64,000 bases of DNA from positions 1-64,000 of the forward strand of contig CAWHFO010000080.1 in the NCBI GenBank assembly GCA_963828215.1, given 5' to 3'. Of the stretch, positions 35,005-48,700 are shown one piece after another (within the stretch, counting starts at the first letter, position 1; each line of letters begins with the position of its first letter). Position numbers and translations under genes: made by a program. The notes under the pieces are model-generated. The model did not search any database, was not told where the DNA came from, and saw only the letters and a list, made by a program, of their open reading frames with translations. This DNA is from CAVTJL01 sp963828215. GTDB lineage: Bacteria; Pseudomonadota; Alphaproteobacteria; Geminicoccales; Geminicoccaceae.

Positions 35005-37716
35005 TCAGGCCTCGCCGCTGACCAGGAGCGCTACCGGCAGCTCGTCCAGGAGGCCGGCCAGTGCCACCGTCGATCCGGCGGTCGGCGTGACCGGGCGGTC
35101 GGTCAGCCACTCGCGCCACGGGCCCGCATCGCGCGGCAGCGCCACGCGGGTGCCGGCCCAGCGCTCCGGGGGCGGCAGGGGCATGGAGCAGCCTTCGAGA
35201 AGGGGTGTGGCGAGCCGCGGCACGATGGTGACGGTGGCCCTGCCCCCGAGCCGGCGGGCGAAGGCGATGACCCTGCGGGCCTCGCCGCCGGTGACCTCGA
35301 GCGCCTCGTAGCCGCCTTCGGCAAAGAGGTCCGGCAGCATCTGCCGGAGGGCGAGCGTGCGCTCGATGAGGCGTTGCTTGATGCGCCCGTCCCGCCAGCC
35401 ACCGAGCAGGTCCCCCCAGTCGCCCGTGTCGTCGAGCGCCGTCGCGCGGGCGGCGAAGTCGACGGGGCGCCGGTTGTCCGGGTCGACCAGCGACTGGTCC
35501 CAGCGCTCGGTGCCCTGATAGATGTCCGGCACGCCCGGCGAGGTGAGTTTCAAAAGGGTCTGGGCGAGGCCGTTGACGGCGCCCGGCACCTCGACGCCGG
35601 CCACGAAGCCGGCGAACCGGGCGAGGAAGCCCTCGCTCTGCTCGGGATCGAGGGCGCCCCGGACGAACGCCTCCAGCGCCGACTCGTAGGCCTCGTCGGG
35701 CCGGGTCCAGCTCGTATGCTCCTTCGCCTCGCGGACGGCCTTCTGGAAATAGGCGGCGGCCCGGTCGGCCAACGCCGCGAGGCCCGGAGCGTCGAGGGCC
35801 GACGGATCGAGCGGCCAGACGCCGACCAGCGTCTGATAGAAAAGATACTGGGTGGGGCCGTCCGGCATGGAGCAGTTCGGGCCCTCCTGCACGAGATGCC
35901 GGTTGAGGCCGGCCCAGGCCTCGACCTCCGCCGACCAGGTCGGCGCCAGCTCGGACAGGACGTCGATGCGGAGGCGGGTGTCCTCGCCGCGCTTGGTGTC
36001 GTGCGTCGCGGTCGCCAGCATCGAGAGGGGCCAGTGCCGGGCTCGCGCCGCGTTGGCCGCGTGGAGGTCGCTGGCGCGGCGCCCGAAGACGTGCGGCTCG
36101 CCGCCCACCTCGTTGAGTGCCACGAGGCGGTGCCAACGATAGAAGGACGTGTCCTCGAGCGACTTCGCCATCACCGGGCCGCTCAGCTGCTGCATCAGCC
36201 GGACGAGCGGCGCCACCGCCGGATCGGCAGGGCCGCGGCCGATGAGGACGGAGCGAAGGAACCGGAAGGCCGCCGCATCCTCGAGGTCGGTTCCGGACTC
36301 ACCGGCCGCGAGGGCGTGCTCGAGCCGCGCACGGTCGCTTTCCTCCCAGGGACGGTCGGTGCCGTAGGTGCGGTAGACGTCGAAGCCGGCAAGGACGTCG
36401 CAGAACGCCCGATGGAGCGTGCGGGGGCCGAGGTCGCGCCCCGATCGGGTCGGCGGCGGCGAGCTCGTGCAGATGCGAGAGCGTGCGGCGCAGCTCGGCC
36501 AGGAGCGAGCGGTCGAGGACGAGGCGCTTCGCCTCGGCCACGACGGCCCCGAAGTCGGCCTCGCCGCCCATCGCGGGACCAGGTCGCGATCCAGCGTCGG
36601 GCGGCCCGAGAGATCGACGAAGACGCCGTTGAGGACGTTGAGGAACTCGTAGCCGGACGTGCCGTCGATCGGCCAGTCGGCGGGCAGCTCCTCCTGCTCG
36701 CCCAGGATTTTTTCCACGAGGAGGTAGCAGGGGCGGCCGTCCGAGACCTCGCCGGTGCGACGACGCAGACGCTCGAGATAACCCTTGGGATCGGCGAGCC
36801 CGTCGACGTGATCGACGCGCAGCCCGTCGACCTTCTTCTCGGCGACCAGCTCGAGGATGAGCTTGTGCGTCGCCTCGAACACGGCCGGGTCCTCGACGCG
36901 CACGCCGATGAGCTGGTCGATGTCGAAGAAGCGCCGGTAATTGCCCATCTCGGGCCCCGCCCGCCAATGCGCGAGGCGGTAGCTCTGCTGCTCCAGGAGG
37001 TCGTGCAGCCGTTCAGCCTTTAAGGCGCCTGCCGCCGCCTCGAGCTTTTTCGTCAGCCCCGGATCGGCCGCGAGGACCGAGCGCAGCTCTTCCGCGACCG
37101 GCGGGAACGTCGCGGGCGTCGCCGTCTCGAAGGCGACGACAAATCGGTCCGGCAGAAGACCGCGGATCAGCTCGACAGAGGTGACGGGTTGGAGAGGAAA
37201 ACGGCTGTCGAAGTAGGCGGCGGCGAAACCTCCGGCCTCGGCGTCGAGGACGACGCGGAGATCGCCCGCCGCCAGCGCCTCGCCATAGGGCACGCCCAGG
37301 GTCGGGACGAGGATCTTGCCCGGCGTGGCGCCGCCGCGGGCCTGCCAGTCGATGTCGAACACGCCGGCGTTCGGGCTGGCCCGGCCCCAGGTCAGGACGT
37401 CCTGCCACCAGGGGTTCTCCTGGCCGATGCCCATGTGGTTGGGGACGATGTCGAGCACGAGGCCGAGGCCGCTCTCGTGCAGGGCGTCGACCAGGCGCTC
37501 GAAGCCCTCACGGCCGCCGAGGACCGGGTCGAGCTCGTTGGGATCGACGAGATCGTAGCCGTGGGTCGAGCCGGTGCGGGCCCTGAAGATCGGGGAGGCG
37601 TAGAGATGGCTGACGCCGAGGCGGGCCAGATAGGGGGCGAGCGCCGCCGCCTCGGCGAAGCCCATGCCGGAGCGGAACTGCAGGCGGTAGGTGGCTCCTG
37701 GCCGTTCCCTACCCAT
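35005..37716 (-). CDS. treY: maltooligosyl trehalose synthase (two frameshifts)
   Basis: Isomerises the reducing end of a maltooligosaccharide to a trehalosyl unit, which TreZ then releases. The GH13 family features are ATYRLQFRSGMGFAEAAALAPYLARLGVSHLYASPIF, YDLVDPNELDPVLGG, LDIVPNHMGI, the nucleophile region VDGLRVDHVDGLADPKGYL, CYLLVEKIL with the acid Glu, and ATATHDTKRGEDTR. The sequence is out of frame between about 36438 (extra base) and 36571 (missing base); the alternate frame there (ADFGAVVAEAKRLVLDRSLLAEL) is family-like. About 903 residues. Last gene of the operon; the start overlaps malQ by 8 bases. Confidence 0.93.
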   Translation of the reverse strand: MGRERPGATYRLQFRSGMGFAEAAALAPYLARLGVSHLYASPIFRARTGSTHGYDLVDPNELDPVLGGREGFERLVDALHESGLGLVLDIVPNHMGIGQENPWWQDVLTWGRASPNAGVFDIDWQARGGATPGKILVPTLGVPYGEALAAGDLRVVLDAEAGGFAAAYFDSRFPLQPVTSVELIRGLLPDRFVVAFETATPATFPPVAEELRSVLAADPGLTKKLEAAAGALKAERLHDLLEQQSYRLAHWRAGPEMGNYRRFFDIDQLIGVRVEDPAVFEATHKLILELVAEKKVDGLRVDHVDGLADPKGYLERLRRRTGEVSDGRPCYLLVEKILGEQEELPADWPIDGTSGYEFLNVLNGVFVDLSGRPTLDRDLVPRWAARPTSGPSWPRRSASSSTARSWPSCAARSRICTSSPPPTRSGRDLGPRTLHRAFCDVLAGFDVYRTYGTDRPWEESDRARLEHALAAGESGTDLEDAAAFRFLRSVLIGRGPADPAVAPLVRLMQQLSGPVMAKSLEDTSFYRWHRLVALNEVGGEPHVFGRRASDLHAANAARARHWPLSMLATATHDTKRGEDTRLRIDVLSELAPTWSAEVEAWAGLNRHLVQEGPNCSMPDGPTQYLFYQTLVGVWPLDPSALDAPGLAALADRAAAYFQKAVREAKEHTSWTRPDEAYESALEAFVRGALDPEQSEGFLARFAGFVAGVEVPGAVNGLAQTLLKLTSPGVPDIYQGTERWDQSLVDPDNRRPVDFAARATALDDTGDWGDLLGGWRDGRIKQRLIERTLALRQMLPDLFAEGGYEALEVTGGEARRVIAFARRLGGRATVTIVPRLATPLLEGCSMPLPPPERWAGTRVALPRDAGPWREWLTDRPVTPTAGSTVALAGLLDELPVALLVSGEA

Positions 37717-39554
37717 GCGGCCGCTCCTCGCGCAGGGCGTCGAAGAGCCGTCGGGCCAGCGGATGGTCGGCCAGATCCTCGACGGGCACGGGGATGCGCC
37801 GGCGCCAGTTCGGGATGCTCGTCGATCGTGCCCGGCAGGTTCGGCTGCTCGGTCTCGCCCACCAGGTCCTCGATCTGGGCGCCGACCAGCCAGGACGGCG
37901 TCCGGGCGAGATAGCGATGGAGGGCCTCGGCGATCACCTCGGGCTGATCGGTGTCGGCCGGCAGGCCGGCATAGCGAAGAGCGCCCCGCAGGTCCTCGAC
38001 GGCGGTCGCCCGCCGCTGCCGCTCCTCGGCGGCCTGCGTCGGGTCGGGATAGAGTCCGAGACGCTCGCGCCACGCCAGATCGTCCTGGCCGAAGAAGCCC
38101 AGCACCGTGGAGAGATCGTGGGTCGAGATGGTCGCCAGCGCGCGGGCGTCGTAGGCGTCGGGCGCCTTGAAGAGGCCGTCGGGCCAGCGCTCGAACCAGA
38201 GCACCTTGCAGGAGAGGATGCCGGCCTGGTTCATCGGCTCGCGGAAGCCCTCGGGCACGGTGCCCAGATCCTCGCCGACGACGAGGCAGCGGCGCTCGCG
38301 CGACTCGCGCGCCACGGCCGCCAGCGCCTCGGCGAAGGGATAGCGGACATAGGCGCCGTCGGCCGGGGTGCCGCCGGCGGGGATCCAGAAAAGCCGCATC
38401 AGGCCCATCGCATGGTCGATGCGCACGGCACCGGCATGGCGCATGGCGGCACGGAGGTCGGCCATGAGCGGCGCCAGGGCCTGCTCGCGCAGCGCCAGGG
38501 GCGAGAGCGGTGCCACGTTCCAGTTCTGGCCGAGCGGGCTGAAGGCGTCCGGCGGCGCTCCGACGGTGGCGCCCCTGAGGATCGCGCCGGGCTCGGCCCA
38601 GGCCGACGAGCCGTCGGGCACGACGCCGATCGCGAGGTCGCGATAGAGACCGATCCGCATGCCGGTCGCCAGCGCCCGCGCCTGGGCCGCCTCGAGCTGC
38701 CGGTCCAGGAGCCACTGGAGGAAGGCCAGGAAGGCGACCTCGTCCTCGTGAGCGGCTGCGAAGCGATCGACCGCCGCCGAGGCGGCGACGTCGAGGCCGT
38801 CCGGCCAGACCCACCAGGGCGACGGGTCGCTGGTCGCCGCCAGGTGAAGGGCGATCGCGTCGAAGCGGCAGTGAAGCTCCAGGTCCCGGCCCTGCCCGCT
38901 GCGCCAGTCGATGAAGGCGGCGCCTGCGGCACTCGGGGCGCCGGCCAGATGCGCCGTCCGGAACTCGTGCCAGAGGGCCTTCAGCGCCGCGAGCTTGGCC
39001 GGCTGAACCTCGGCGTAGTCGATGAGGTCCGGCGATCTGTCCGAGGTCGGCAGGCCCTCGGGGATCGGCAGGCCGAGGTCGGCCGCGGCCGCGTCGACGG
39101 CGATCGCCATGATGTTGAGCCAGCGCCGGCTCGACGGCGCGTAGGGGCTGCAGCGCGTGGGATCGGCGGGAAAAAGGGCGTGCAGGGGGTTGAGGCCGAG
39201 GAAGTCGCCCTGCTGGCGGCCGACCACCTCCGCCAGGCGGGCCACGTCCTCGAGGTCGCCGATGCCGGCCGCGCGCCGCGAGCGCAGGCCATAGGCCTGG
39301 CAGGTGACGCCCCAGGCGCGGCCGACGCCGAGGTCGGCCGGCACCAGGCACTGGTCGGTCGGATGCGGCACCGCCTCGGAAGGGCGGACGCGCTCGAGGC
39401 CGGCCGACAGGGCGCCCGGCGAGCCCGCATCGACACCCATCGCGGCCAGGAGGGCGCGCTTGGTGTCGGTCGAGGTCGTGTGCCAGGTGCCCTCGATGTC
39501 CCAGTAGCCGGCCTCGATGCCGCAGCGCCGGGCCAGCTCGTCGAGCGGGTCCAT
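37709..39554 (-). CDS. malQ: 4-alpha-glucanotransferase (one frameshift)
   Basis: Disproportionating enzyme (GH77) that reshuffles maltooligosaccharides. Family segments: GIGDLEDVARLAEVVGRQQGDFLGLNPLHALFP, SPYAPSSRRWLN, VRIDHAMGLMRLFWIPAG with the nucleophile Asp, LVVGEDLGTVPEGFRE with the acid Glu, and ATISTHDLSTVLGFF. An extra base near 37811 breaks the last 35 codons; removal gives HPNWRRRIPVPVEDLADHPL and about 614 residues. ATG overlaps the treZ stop (ATGA). Confidence 0.92.
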
Positions 39555-41366
39555 CAGCCGATCCGCTCCAGAAAGGCCGCGATGGACCAGCCGGGCAGAC
39601 GGCCGTGCAGCAGCTCGTCGCCCAGACCCTCGGCGCTGGCATAGAGCGTGTCGCCCGACGGGCCTCTCGCAGCCGGAGATCGGCTCCGGGCCGAGATTGA
39701 CGAGCAGGGACAGCCGGGCGGCCGACAGCCGCCAGCGAAGCTGGAGGCCCGAGGCCCCGATTCGCTGCACGTCGCCCGCATGCCCGCTCAGCCCGGCGAG
39801 ATGCGGGACGATGTGCTGGCGGCGGATCGCGAGGAGCTCCTTGACGAGGCGCAGGCGCGCGGCATGCGGCTCCTTGTCGAGATCGCCCCATTGGAGCTTG
39901 GAGCGCTCGAAGGTGGCGGCACTCACCGGGTCCGGTATGCGCTCGCGCGCCTCCGGGTCGGCGAACTCGGGGAAGCGCGCGAACTCCCGGCGGCGCCCGT
40001 TGCGCACCGCCGCGGCCAGCTCCCCCTCGAAGTCGCAGAAGAACAGGAAGGGAGTCTCGGCGCCCCATTCCTCGCCCATGAAGAGCAGCGGAATGGAGGG
40101 GGCGAGGAGAAGGAGCGCCGTCATCACCTCGAGGGCTCGCGGCCGGGCCAGGACGGTCAGGCGGTCGCCCATCGCGCGATTGCCGATCTGATCGTGGTTC
40201 TGGAGGAACGCGACGAAGGAGGTCGGCGGGAGGTGCGAGCTGGGCTCGCCGCGCGGCTCCCCGTCCCGGTAGGCCAGAGGCTCCCCTTGATAGACAAAAC
40301 CCTCGGTCAGGGCGCGGGCGAGCCCGGCCAGGGGATCGTCCCTGTAGCCGGCGTAGTAGCCGCTCTCCTCGCCCGTCAGGAGCACGTGGGCGACATGGTG
40401 CCAGTCGTCGTTCCACTGCGCGTCGAAGTGGCGGGGCTCGTGGCCCTGACGGTCGAGGAGCCGGGCCTGGTTGGCGTCGTTCTCGAGGACCAGATGGACC
40501 TCGCGGCGGCCTGCGAACTGCCCCCGCACCCGCTCGGCCAGCTCGTTCAGCACATGCCGCTCGCTCTCGTCGACGATGGCGTGCACGGCGTCGAGCCTGA
40601 GGCCGTCGAAACGGTACTCCTCCAGCCAGTAGAGCGCGTTCTCGATCATGAAGTCGCGCACGGGCCCGCGGCGATAGTCGATGGCCTGCCCCCAGGGTGT
40701 CGGCACATCCGACCGGAAGAAACCCGGGGTGTAGGCGCCGAGGTAGTTTCCGTCGGGTCCGAAGTGATTGTAGACGACGTCGAGAAAGACCATCAGGCGC
40801 AGGCCGTGCGCCGCGTCGACCAGCGCCTTCAGCTCGTCGGGACGCCCGTAGGCGTTGGCGGGGGCGAAGGGCAGAACGCCGTCATAGCCCCAGTTCCGGC
40901 GGCCCCTGAAATCGGCGATCGGCATCAGCTCGACCGCGGTGACGCCGAGATCCGCCAGGTGCTGGAGCTTCTTTCGCGCACCCTCGAAGGTCCCCTCCTC
41001 GCTGAAGGTGCCGAGATGAAGCTCGTAGAGGACGGTCTCGTGCCACGGCCGGCCGCGCCAGCTCGTGTAGCGCCAGCGGTAGGAGAGGGGATCGACGACG
41101 AGGCTCGGCCCGTGCACGCCCTGGGCCTGGGCGCGCGAGGCCGGATCGGGCACCTTCGTGCCGTCGGCGAGCCGGAAGCGGTAGCCCGATCCGGCCCGAG
41201 CCGCGTCCGTGCGCAGCTCGAGCCAGCCGTTCTCCTGCCGGACCATGGGGAGCGCCCGCGGCGGCTCGACGCCGCCCTCCAGCAGCAGGGCAACCTGGTC
41301 CTGCGCCGGTGCCCAAAGGCGGAACCGCACGGTGCCGTCGTCGCGCAGCTCGGCGCCGAAGGGCAT
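39554..41366 (-). CDS. treZ: malto-oligosyltrehalose trehalohydrolase (one frameshift)
   Basis: Releases trehalose from the TreY product. It has an N-terminal CBM48-like domain (MPFGAELRDDGTVRFRLWAPAQDQVALLLEG) and then the GH13 barrel: YELHLGTFSEEGTFEGA, LMPIADFRGRRNWGYDG, the nucleophile RFDGLRLDAVHAI, the acid region EVHLVLENDANQARLL, and FLQNHDQIGNRAMGDRL. An extra base near 39674 displaces the C-terminal strands (PSGDTLYASAEG, LPGWSIAAFLERIG). About 603 residues. The Met chosen is the first family-consistent one, but the frame stays open upstream into glgX with no stop (see findings). Confidence 0.92.
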
Positions 41367-41369
41367 GGT

Positions 41370-43500
<2,131 letters not shown>

Positions 43501-43514
<14 letters not shown>

Positions 43515-45738
43515 GCGGCGCCTCGAGGATCAGCGTCGCCAGGGGCGGCAACGTCAGGGCGACCGAGAACGGCCGACCATGGCAGGAGGTTGCCTCGGCC
43601 TCGACGCCGCCGCCGTTGCCGACGTCGCTGCCGCCATAGAGGGCCGAGTCGGTGTTGACACGCTCGCGGTAGAAGCCGCCCGACGGCACCCCCACCCGAT
43701 AGCCGTAGCGGACCACCGGCGTGAAGTTGCAGACGATGATCGCCGCGCGGCCGGGCTCCCGGCCCTTGCGCATGAACGAGAGCACGCTCTGCTGGTTGTC
43801 GCTGGCGTCGATCCACTCGAAGCCGGCACCGTCGCAGTCGAGCTCGTGGAGCGCCGGCAGCTCCCGGTAGACGGCGTTCAGGTCGCGCACCAGCGTCTGC
43901 AGGCCCTTGTGGGTGGGCTGGTCGAGCAGATGCCAGTCCAGGCTGCGCTCGTGGCTCCACTCCGACCACTGGCCGAACTCGCAGCCCATGAAGAGGAGCT
44001 TCTTGCCGGGGTGGCCCCACATGAAGCCGAAATAGGCGCGCAGGTTGGCGAACTTCTGCCAGACGTCGCCCGGCATCTTGTCGATCAGCGAGCCCTTGCC
44101 GTGCACGACCTCGTCGTGACTGATCGGGAGAACGAAATTCTCGCTGAACGCATAGAGCAGGCCGAAGGTCAGGTCGTTCTGGTGAAACTTCCGGTGCACG
44201 GGCGACTTGCTCATGTAGTTGAGCGTGTCGTGCATCCAGCCCATGTTCCATTTGAAGCCGAAGCCCAGCCCGCCCACATAGACGGGCCGCGACACGGCCG
44301 GCCAGGCGGTCGATTCCTCGGCCACGGTCGTCGAGCCCGGATGCCGCCCGAAGCAGAGCTCGTTCAGACGCTTGAGGAAGCTGATGGCGTCCAGGTTCTC
44401 GTTGCCGCCGAAGCGGTTCGGCAGCCATTCGCCGGCCTTGCGGCTGTAGTCGAGATAAAGCATCGAGGCCACGGCATCGACCCTGAGCCCGTCGATGTGG
44501 AACTGATCCATCCAGAAGAGGCCGTTGGCGTGGAGGAAGTTCGCGACCTCGGTGCGGCCGTAATTGTAGATCAGCGTGTTCCAGTCCTGGTGGAAGCCCA
44601 GGCGCGGGTCGGCGTGCTCGTAGAGGGCGGTGCCGTCGAAGTGCCCGAGGCCGTGGGCGTCGGTCGGGAAGTGGCCGGGCACCCAGTCGATCATGACCCC
44701 GATGCCCGCCTCGTGGCAGCGCTCGACGAACTGGGCGAAATCCTCGGGCGTGCCGTGCCGGCTGGTCGGCGCGAAGAGGCCGACCGGCTGATAGCCCCAC
44801 GAGCCGTCGAACGGGTACTCGCTCACCGGCAGGAGCTCGATGTGGCTGAAGCCCAGCTCCTTGACGTAGGGGACGAGCTGATCGGCGAGCTCGGCATAGG
44901 TGAGGTAGCGGCCCCTCTCCTCGGGGACGCGGCGCCACGAGGCGAGATGGCACTCGTAGATGCTGATCGGCGCCGTCACGCCCTGCGCGTCGGCGCGACG
45001 CGCCATCCATCGCTCGTCGGCCCAGCCCCGCCGGGGCAGGCCATGGACGACGGAGGCGGTGGCCGGCGGATGCTCGGCCGCGAAGGCGAAGGGGTCGGCC
45101 TTCAGGGGCAGGAGCTCGCCGGACGGGCCGAGCAGCTCGAACTTGTAGATCTCGCCCGCAGCGAGGTCGGGCACGAACAGCTCCCAGACGCCGCACTCGA
45201 CCCGCTTGCGCATCGGGTGGCGACGGCCGTCCCACTCGTTGAACGGGCCGACGACGCTGACGCGGGAGGCGTTGGGCGCCCAGACCGCGAAGGCCGTCCC
45301 GGCGACGCCCTCCATCGTCCTCGGATGGGCGCCGAGCTGCTCGTAGAGGCGAAGGTGATTGCCCTCCGCCAGGAGATAGACGTCGAGCTCGCCCAGGATG
45401 GGCGGGAAGCGATAGGAATCCTCGACGTCAAAGACGCCGGCATGGGTGAGGAGCCGCAGCCGATAGGGGAAGCGGCTCGTCCGGCCGGCGACGACGCCCT
45501 CGTAGAAGCCCGTGTCGTCGGTGCGCTCGAGGTCCGCCACCACCTCGTCGCCGTCGACGACCTGCACCCGCCCGGCGGTGGGATGGAACACGCGCACCAC
45601 CAGCGGCCGGCCATCGCCGCCCTGCATGCCGAGCACCGCGAAGGGGTCGCCGTGGCGCCCCTCGACCACCGCCTCCACCGCGCCCCGCTCGGCGCGCCAG
45701 GAGCCCGTATCGGCCGTCGCCCTCTTAGTCACTTTCAT
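43501..45738 (-). CDS. glgB: 1,4-alpha-glucan branching enzyme
   Basis: Intact 745-residue branching enzyme (GH13_9). An extra N-terminal carbohydrate-binding module (about 25-120, GRHGDPFAVLGMQ) precedes CBM48 (GTAFAVWAPNASRVSVVGPFNEWDGRRHPM). Catalytic groups: nucleophile IDGLRVDAVASMLYLDYSR, acid TTVAEESTAWP, stabiliser LPISHDEVVHGKGSLI. C-terminal beta domain ends LPPLATLILEAPHG. It overlaps both neighbours by 14 bases. It builds branches on the linear glucan made by GlgE. Confidence 0.97.
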
Positions 45739-48700
45739 GTTGCGGCTCCTGAGCGGTTTTGCCGATCCCGAACAGGCCGCCCAGCCCGCGCACCGGAATG
45801 CGGAGCCAGGGCGGCCGGTTCGCCGCTTCGTACCCGATCTCGTAGAGCACCTTCTCGATCAGGAAGAGGCGCAGCAGGCGCTCGGCCTGGTCGGCCTCAC
45901 GAGGATAGCTCGGGCAGTCCCCGATCGTCGCCCGATAGCTGTCGAGAAACGCCGAGGTCGTCTCGTCGCGCCACGCCATGGCCGCCGGCAGAAGGCCCTC
46001 CGCCGCGCTCGGATCGCTCTCGCCGAAGCGCTGCAGGCTCGCCCAGCCGGCATAGTCGAACGAGCGCAGCATCCCGGCCACGTCGCGGAGCGGCGAGCCC
46101 TTGCGGCGGCGCTCGTCGACCGGGCGCCGGGGCTCGCCCTCGAAGTCGATGATCATGAAGTCGCCGACCGCGGCCAGCACCTGCCCCAGGTGGTAGTCGC
46201 CGTGCAGCCGGGTCTTGTCGGCCTGGATCGGCTCCCGGCAGAGCCCCAGGATCTCCTCCTGGATCTGCTGGCGCTGCGCCAGAATCGCCTGGGCGATCTC
46301 CCGATCGTCCTCGCGCAAGTCGCCCAGGGCCCGCTCCAGGGTCCGGAAGGCGTGCTCGGCCTCGCGGCGGACGCTCCCGGCCCAGGTCTCGAGGTCGCTC
46401 GCCTCGATCGGCTCCCGCCGGAAGGCCGGGTCGTCCGTGTCGATAGCGAAGGCCCGATGCAGCTCGGCCGTGCGCTGGCCGAGCAGGCGGGCCAGCGGCA
46501 GGTAGCTCTCGTGCACCTCGACGGTCGGCCGTGGCTCGTCCCCGGTCGGGACCACGCGCAGCTCGTCGAGCACCCGATCGAGATAGTCGAGGGTGAAGCG
46601 CCAGCCATCGCCCTGGTTGGCGACGAAGCCCGTGGCGCTGCCGAGCGCCGTGCTGGTGCCGTCGGCCTGGACATGCTCGATGACGCCCAGGAGCGGCGGC
46701 GTGCCGGCGAAGCCGGCGACCTCGGTCAGGAAGCGCCCGACCTCGATCTCCGGATGGATGCCGGGCTGCAGCCGCCGGTAGACCTTGAGCATGATGCGGT
46801 CGTCGATCAGCACCGAGCTATTGCTCTGCTCGACCCCGAGCCGCCGGATCACGAGCTCGTCGGTGAGCTCGACCGCAGCCAGTGCCGGTCCGGCATAGAG
46901 GCGGAACCCGTCCGGCGAGACGCTGTCGTCCTTGGCCTGCCGCAGGCGGCGTACCGTAGCGCGGACGAAGTCGTCTGCCGCCAGCGCGTCGTAGAGGGCC
47001 CCGACCTTGGAGCCACGGCGCACCTTGGCCACGGTGTACGGCAAAAGGGCGCTGCCCGGCGCCAGGTTCTGCTCGCCCCAGGCGATGGAGAGGGGCAAGA
47101 GGTAGCGCTGCGTCTCGCCGGGGGTGAGGTCGACCTCGATCTCGGTCACCAGATAGCCCTCGCCGTCGCCCGGGAGGACGGCGGAGAAGGCGAGCCGCAC
47201 CTGGCCGATGCGGGCATCCTTGGCCGCGAACCAGCGCTGGTTGGCGAGGAAGGCGGGGAGCGCCTGCAGGGCGAGGTCGCGCCCGCCGGCGCCTTCGGCG
47301 ATGCCCCGCCAGCCGGCCTGGAGAACCACGGTGATGAGCTCCGGCAGCGGATCGGGCGTCGGGATATGCCAGATCGGCACGTCCGCCTCGCGCGAGAGGA
47401 CGAACCAGTAGAAGCCCCAGCCCGGCATCGCCAGACGATAGGGCGCGTCCGAGACCGGCGGGAAGGCGGTCCGGCCGAGCAGCTCGACGGGCACCATCCC
47501 GGTGAACCGCCCGAGGTCGAGCTCGACCGCCTGGGCGTTCCGGGAGAGGTTGAAGACGCAGAGCAGCGTCTCGTCCGCGTGCTCGCGCAGATAGGCCAGG
47601 ATCTTCCGGTTCCGCGGATAGACGAAGGTCTGGCTGCCGCGGCCGAAGGCCTTGTGCGCCTGGCGCACGGCGATGATGCGCTTCATCCAGTTCAGGAGCG
47701 AGCCGCCGCTCTGCTGCTGCGCCTCGACGTTGACGGCCTCGTAGCCGTAGATCGGGTCCATGACGGGCGGCAGATAGAGGCGCTGCGGCGCCGAGCGCGA
47801 GAAGCCGCCATTGCGGTCGGGCGACCACTGCATCGGCGTCCGCACCCCGTCGCGGTCGCCGAGATAGATGTTGTCGCCCATCCCGATCTCGTCGCCATAG
47901 TAGACGACCGGGGTGCCGGGCATCGAGAACAGGAGGCTGTTCATGAGCTCGATCTTGCGCCGGTCATTGTCCATGAGCGGCGCCAGGCGGCGTCGGATGC
48001 CGAGATTGAGGCGCATCCGCCGGTCGGTCGCGTAGGTGTTCCAGAGATAGTCCCGCTCGCTCTCGGTCACCATCTCGAGGGTGAGCTCGTCGTGGTTGCG
48101 GAGGAAGATGGCCCACTGACAGGTGGACGGGATGTCCGGCGTCTGGCGCATGATGTCGGTGACGGGCAGGCGATCCTCCTGGGCGATCGCCATGTACATC
48201 CTGGGCATCAGCGGGAAGTGGAAGGCCATGTGGCACTCGTCGCCCTCGCCGAAATAGGGGCGCGTGTCCTCCGGCCACTGATTGGCCTCGGCGAGCAGCA
48301 TCGTGCCCGGGAAGTGCCGCTCCATCTCGGCCCGGATCTCCTGCAGGATCACGTGCGTCTCGGGCAGGTTCTCGCTCGAGGTGCCCTCGCGCTCGATCAG
48401 GTAGGGGATGGCGTCGAGGCGCAGCCCGTCGATCCCGAGCTTCAGCCAGTAGTGCAGGAGGCTCTTCACCTCGCGCATGACGGCCGGGTTGTCGAAGTTG
48501 AGATCGGGCTGGTGGCTGTAGAAGCGATGCCAGAAATAGGCCTGGGCCTCGGGGTCCCAGGTCCAGTTCGACTTCTCGGTATCGATGAAGATGATCCGGG
48601 TGTCCCGGTATTTCTGGTCCGTGTCGCTCCAGACGTAGTAGTCGCGATGCCGCGAGCCCTTCTTGGCCCGGCGGGCGCGCTGGAACCACCAATGCTGGTC

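Noticed and set aside
34997..35016. Terminator for treY (stem GGCGAGG/CCTCGCC)
   Set aside because: On the treY strand it is followed by A residues, not T, and half of it lies in the treY coding end. Too weak to call.
35005..40416. A single open frame of 1803 codons on the minus strand
   Set aside because: Only the last 904 codons (treY) look like protein. The rest is an out-of-register reading of malQ and treZ that stays open because of high GC.
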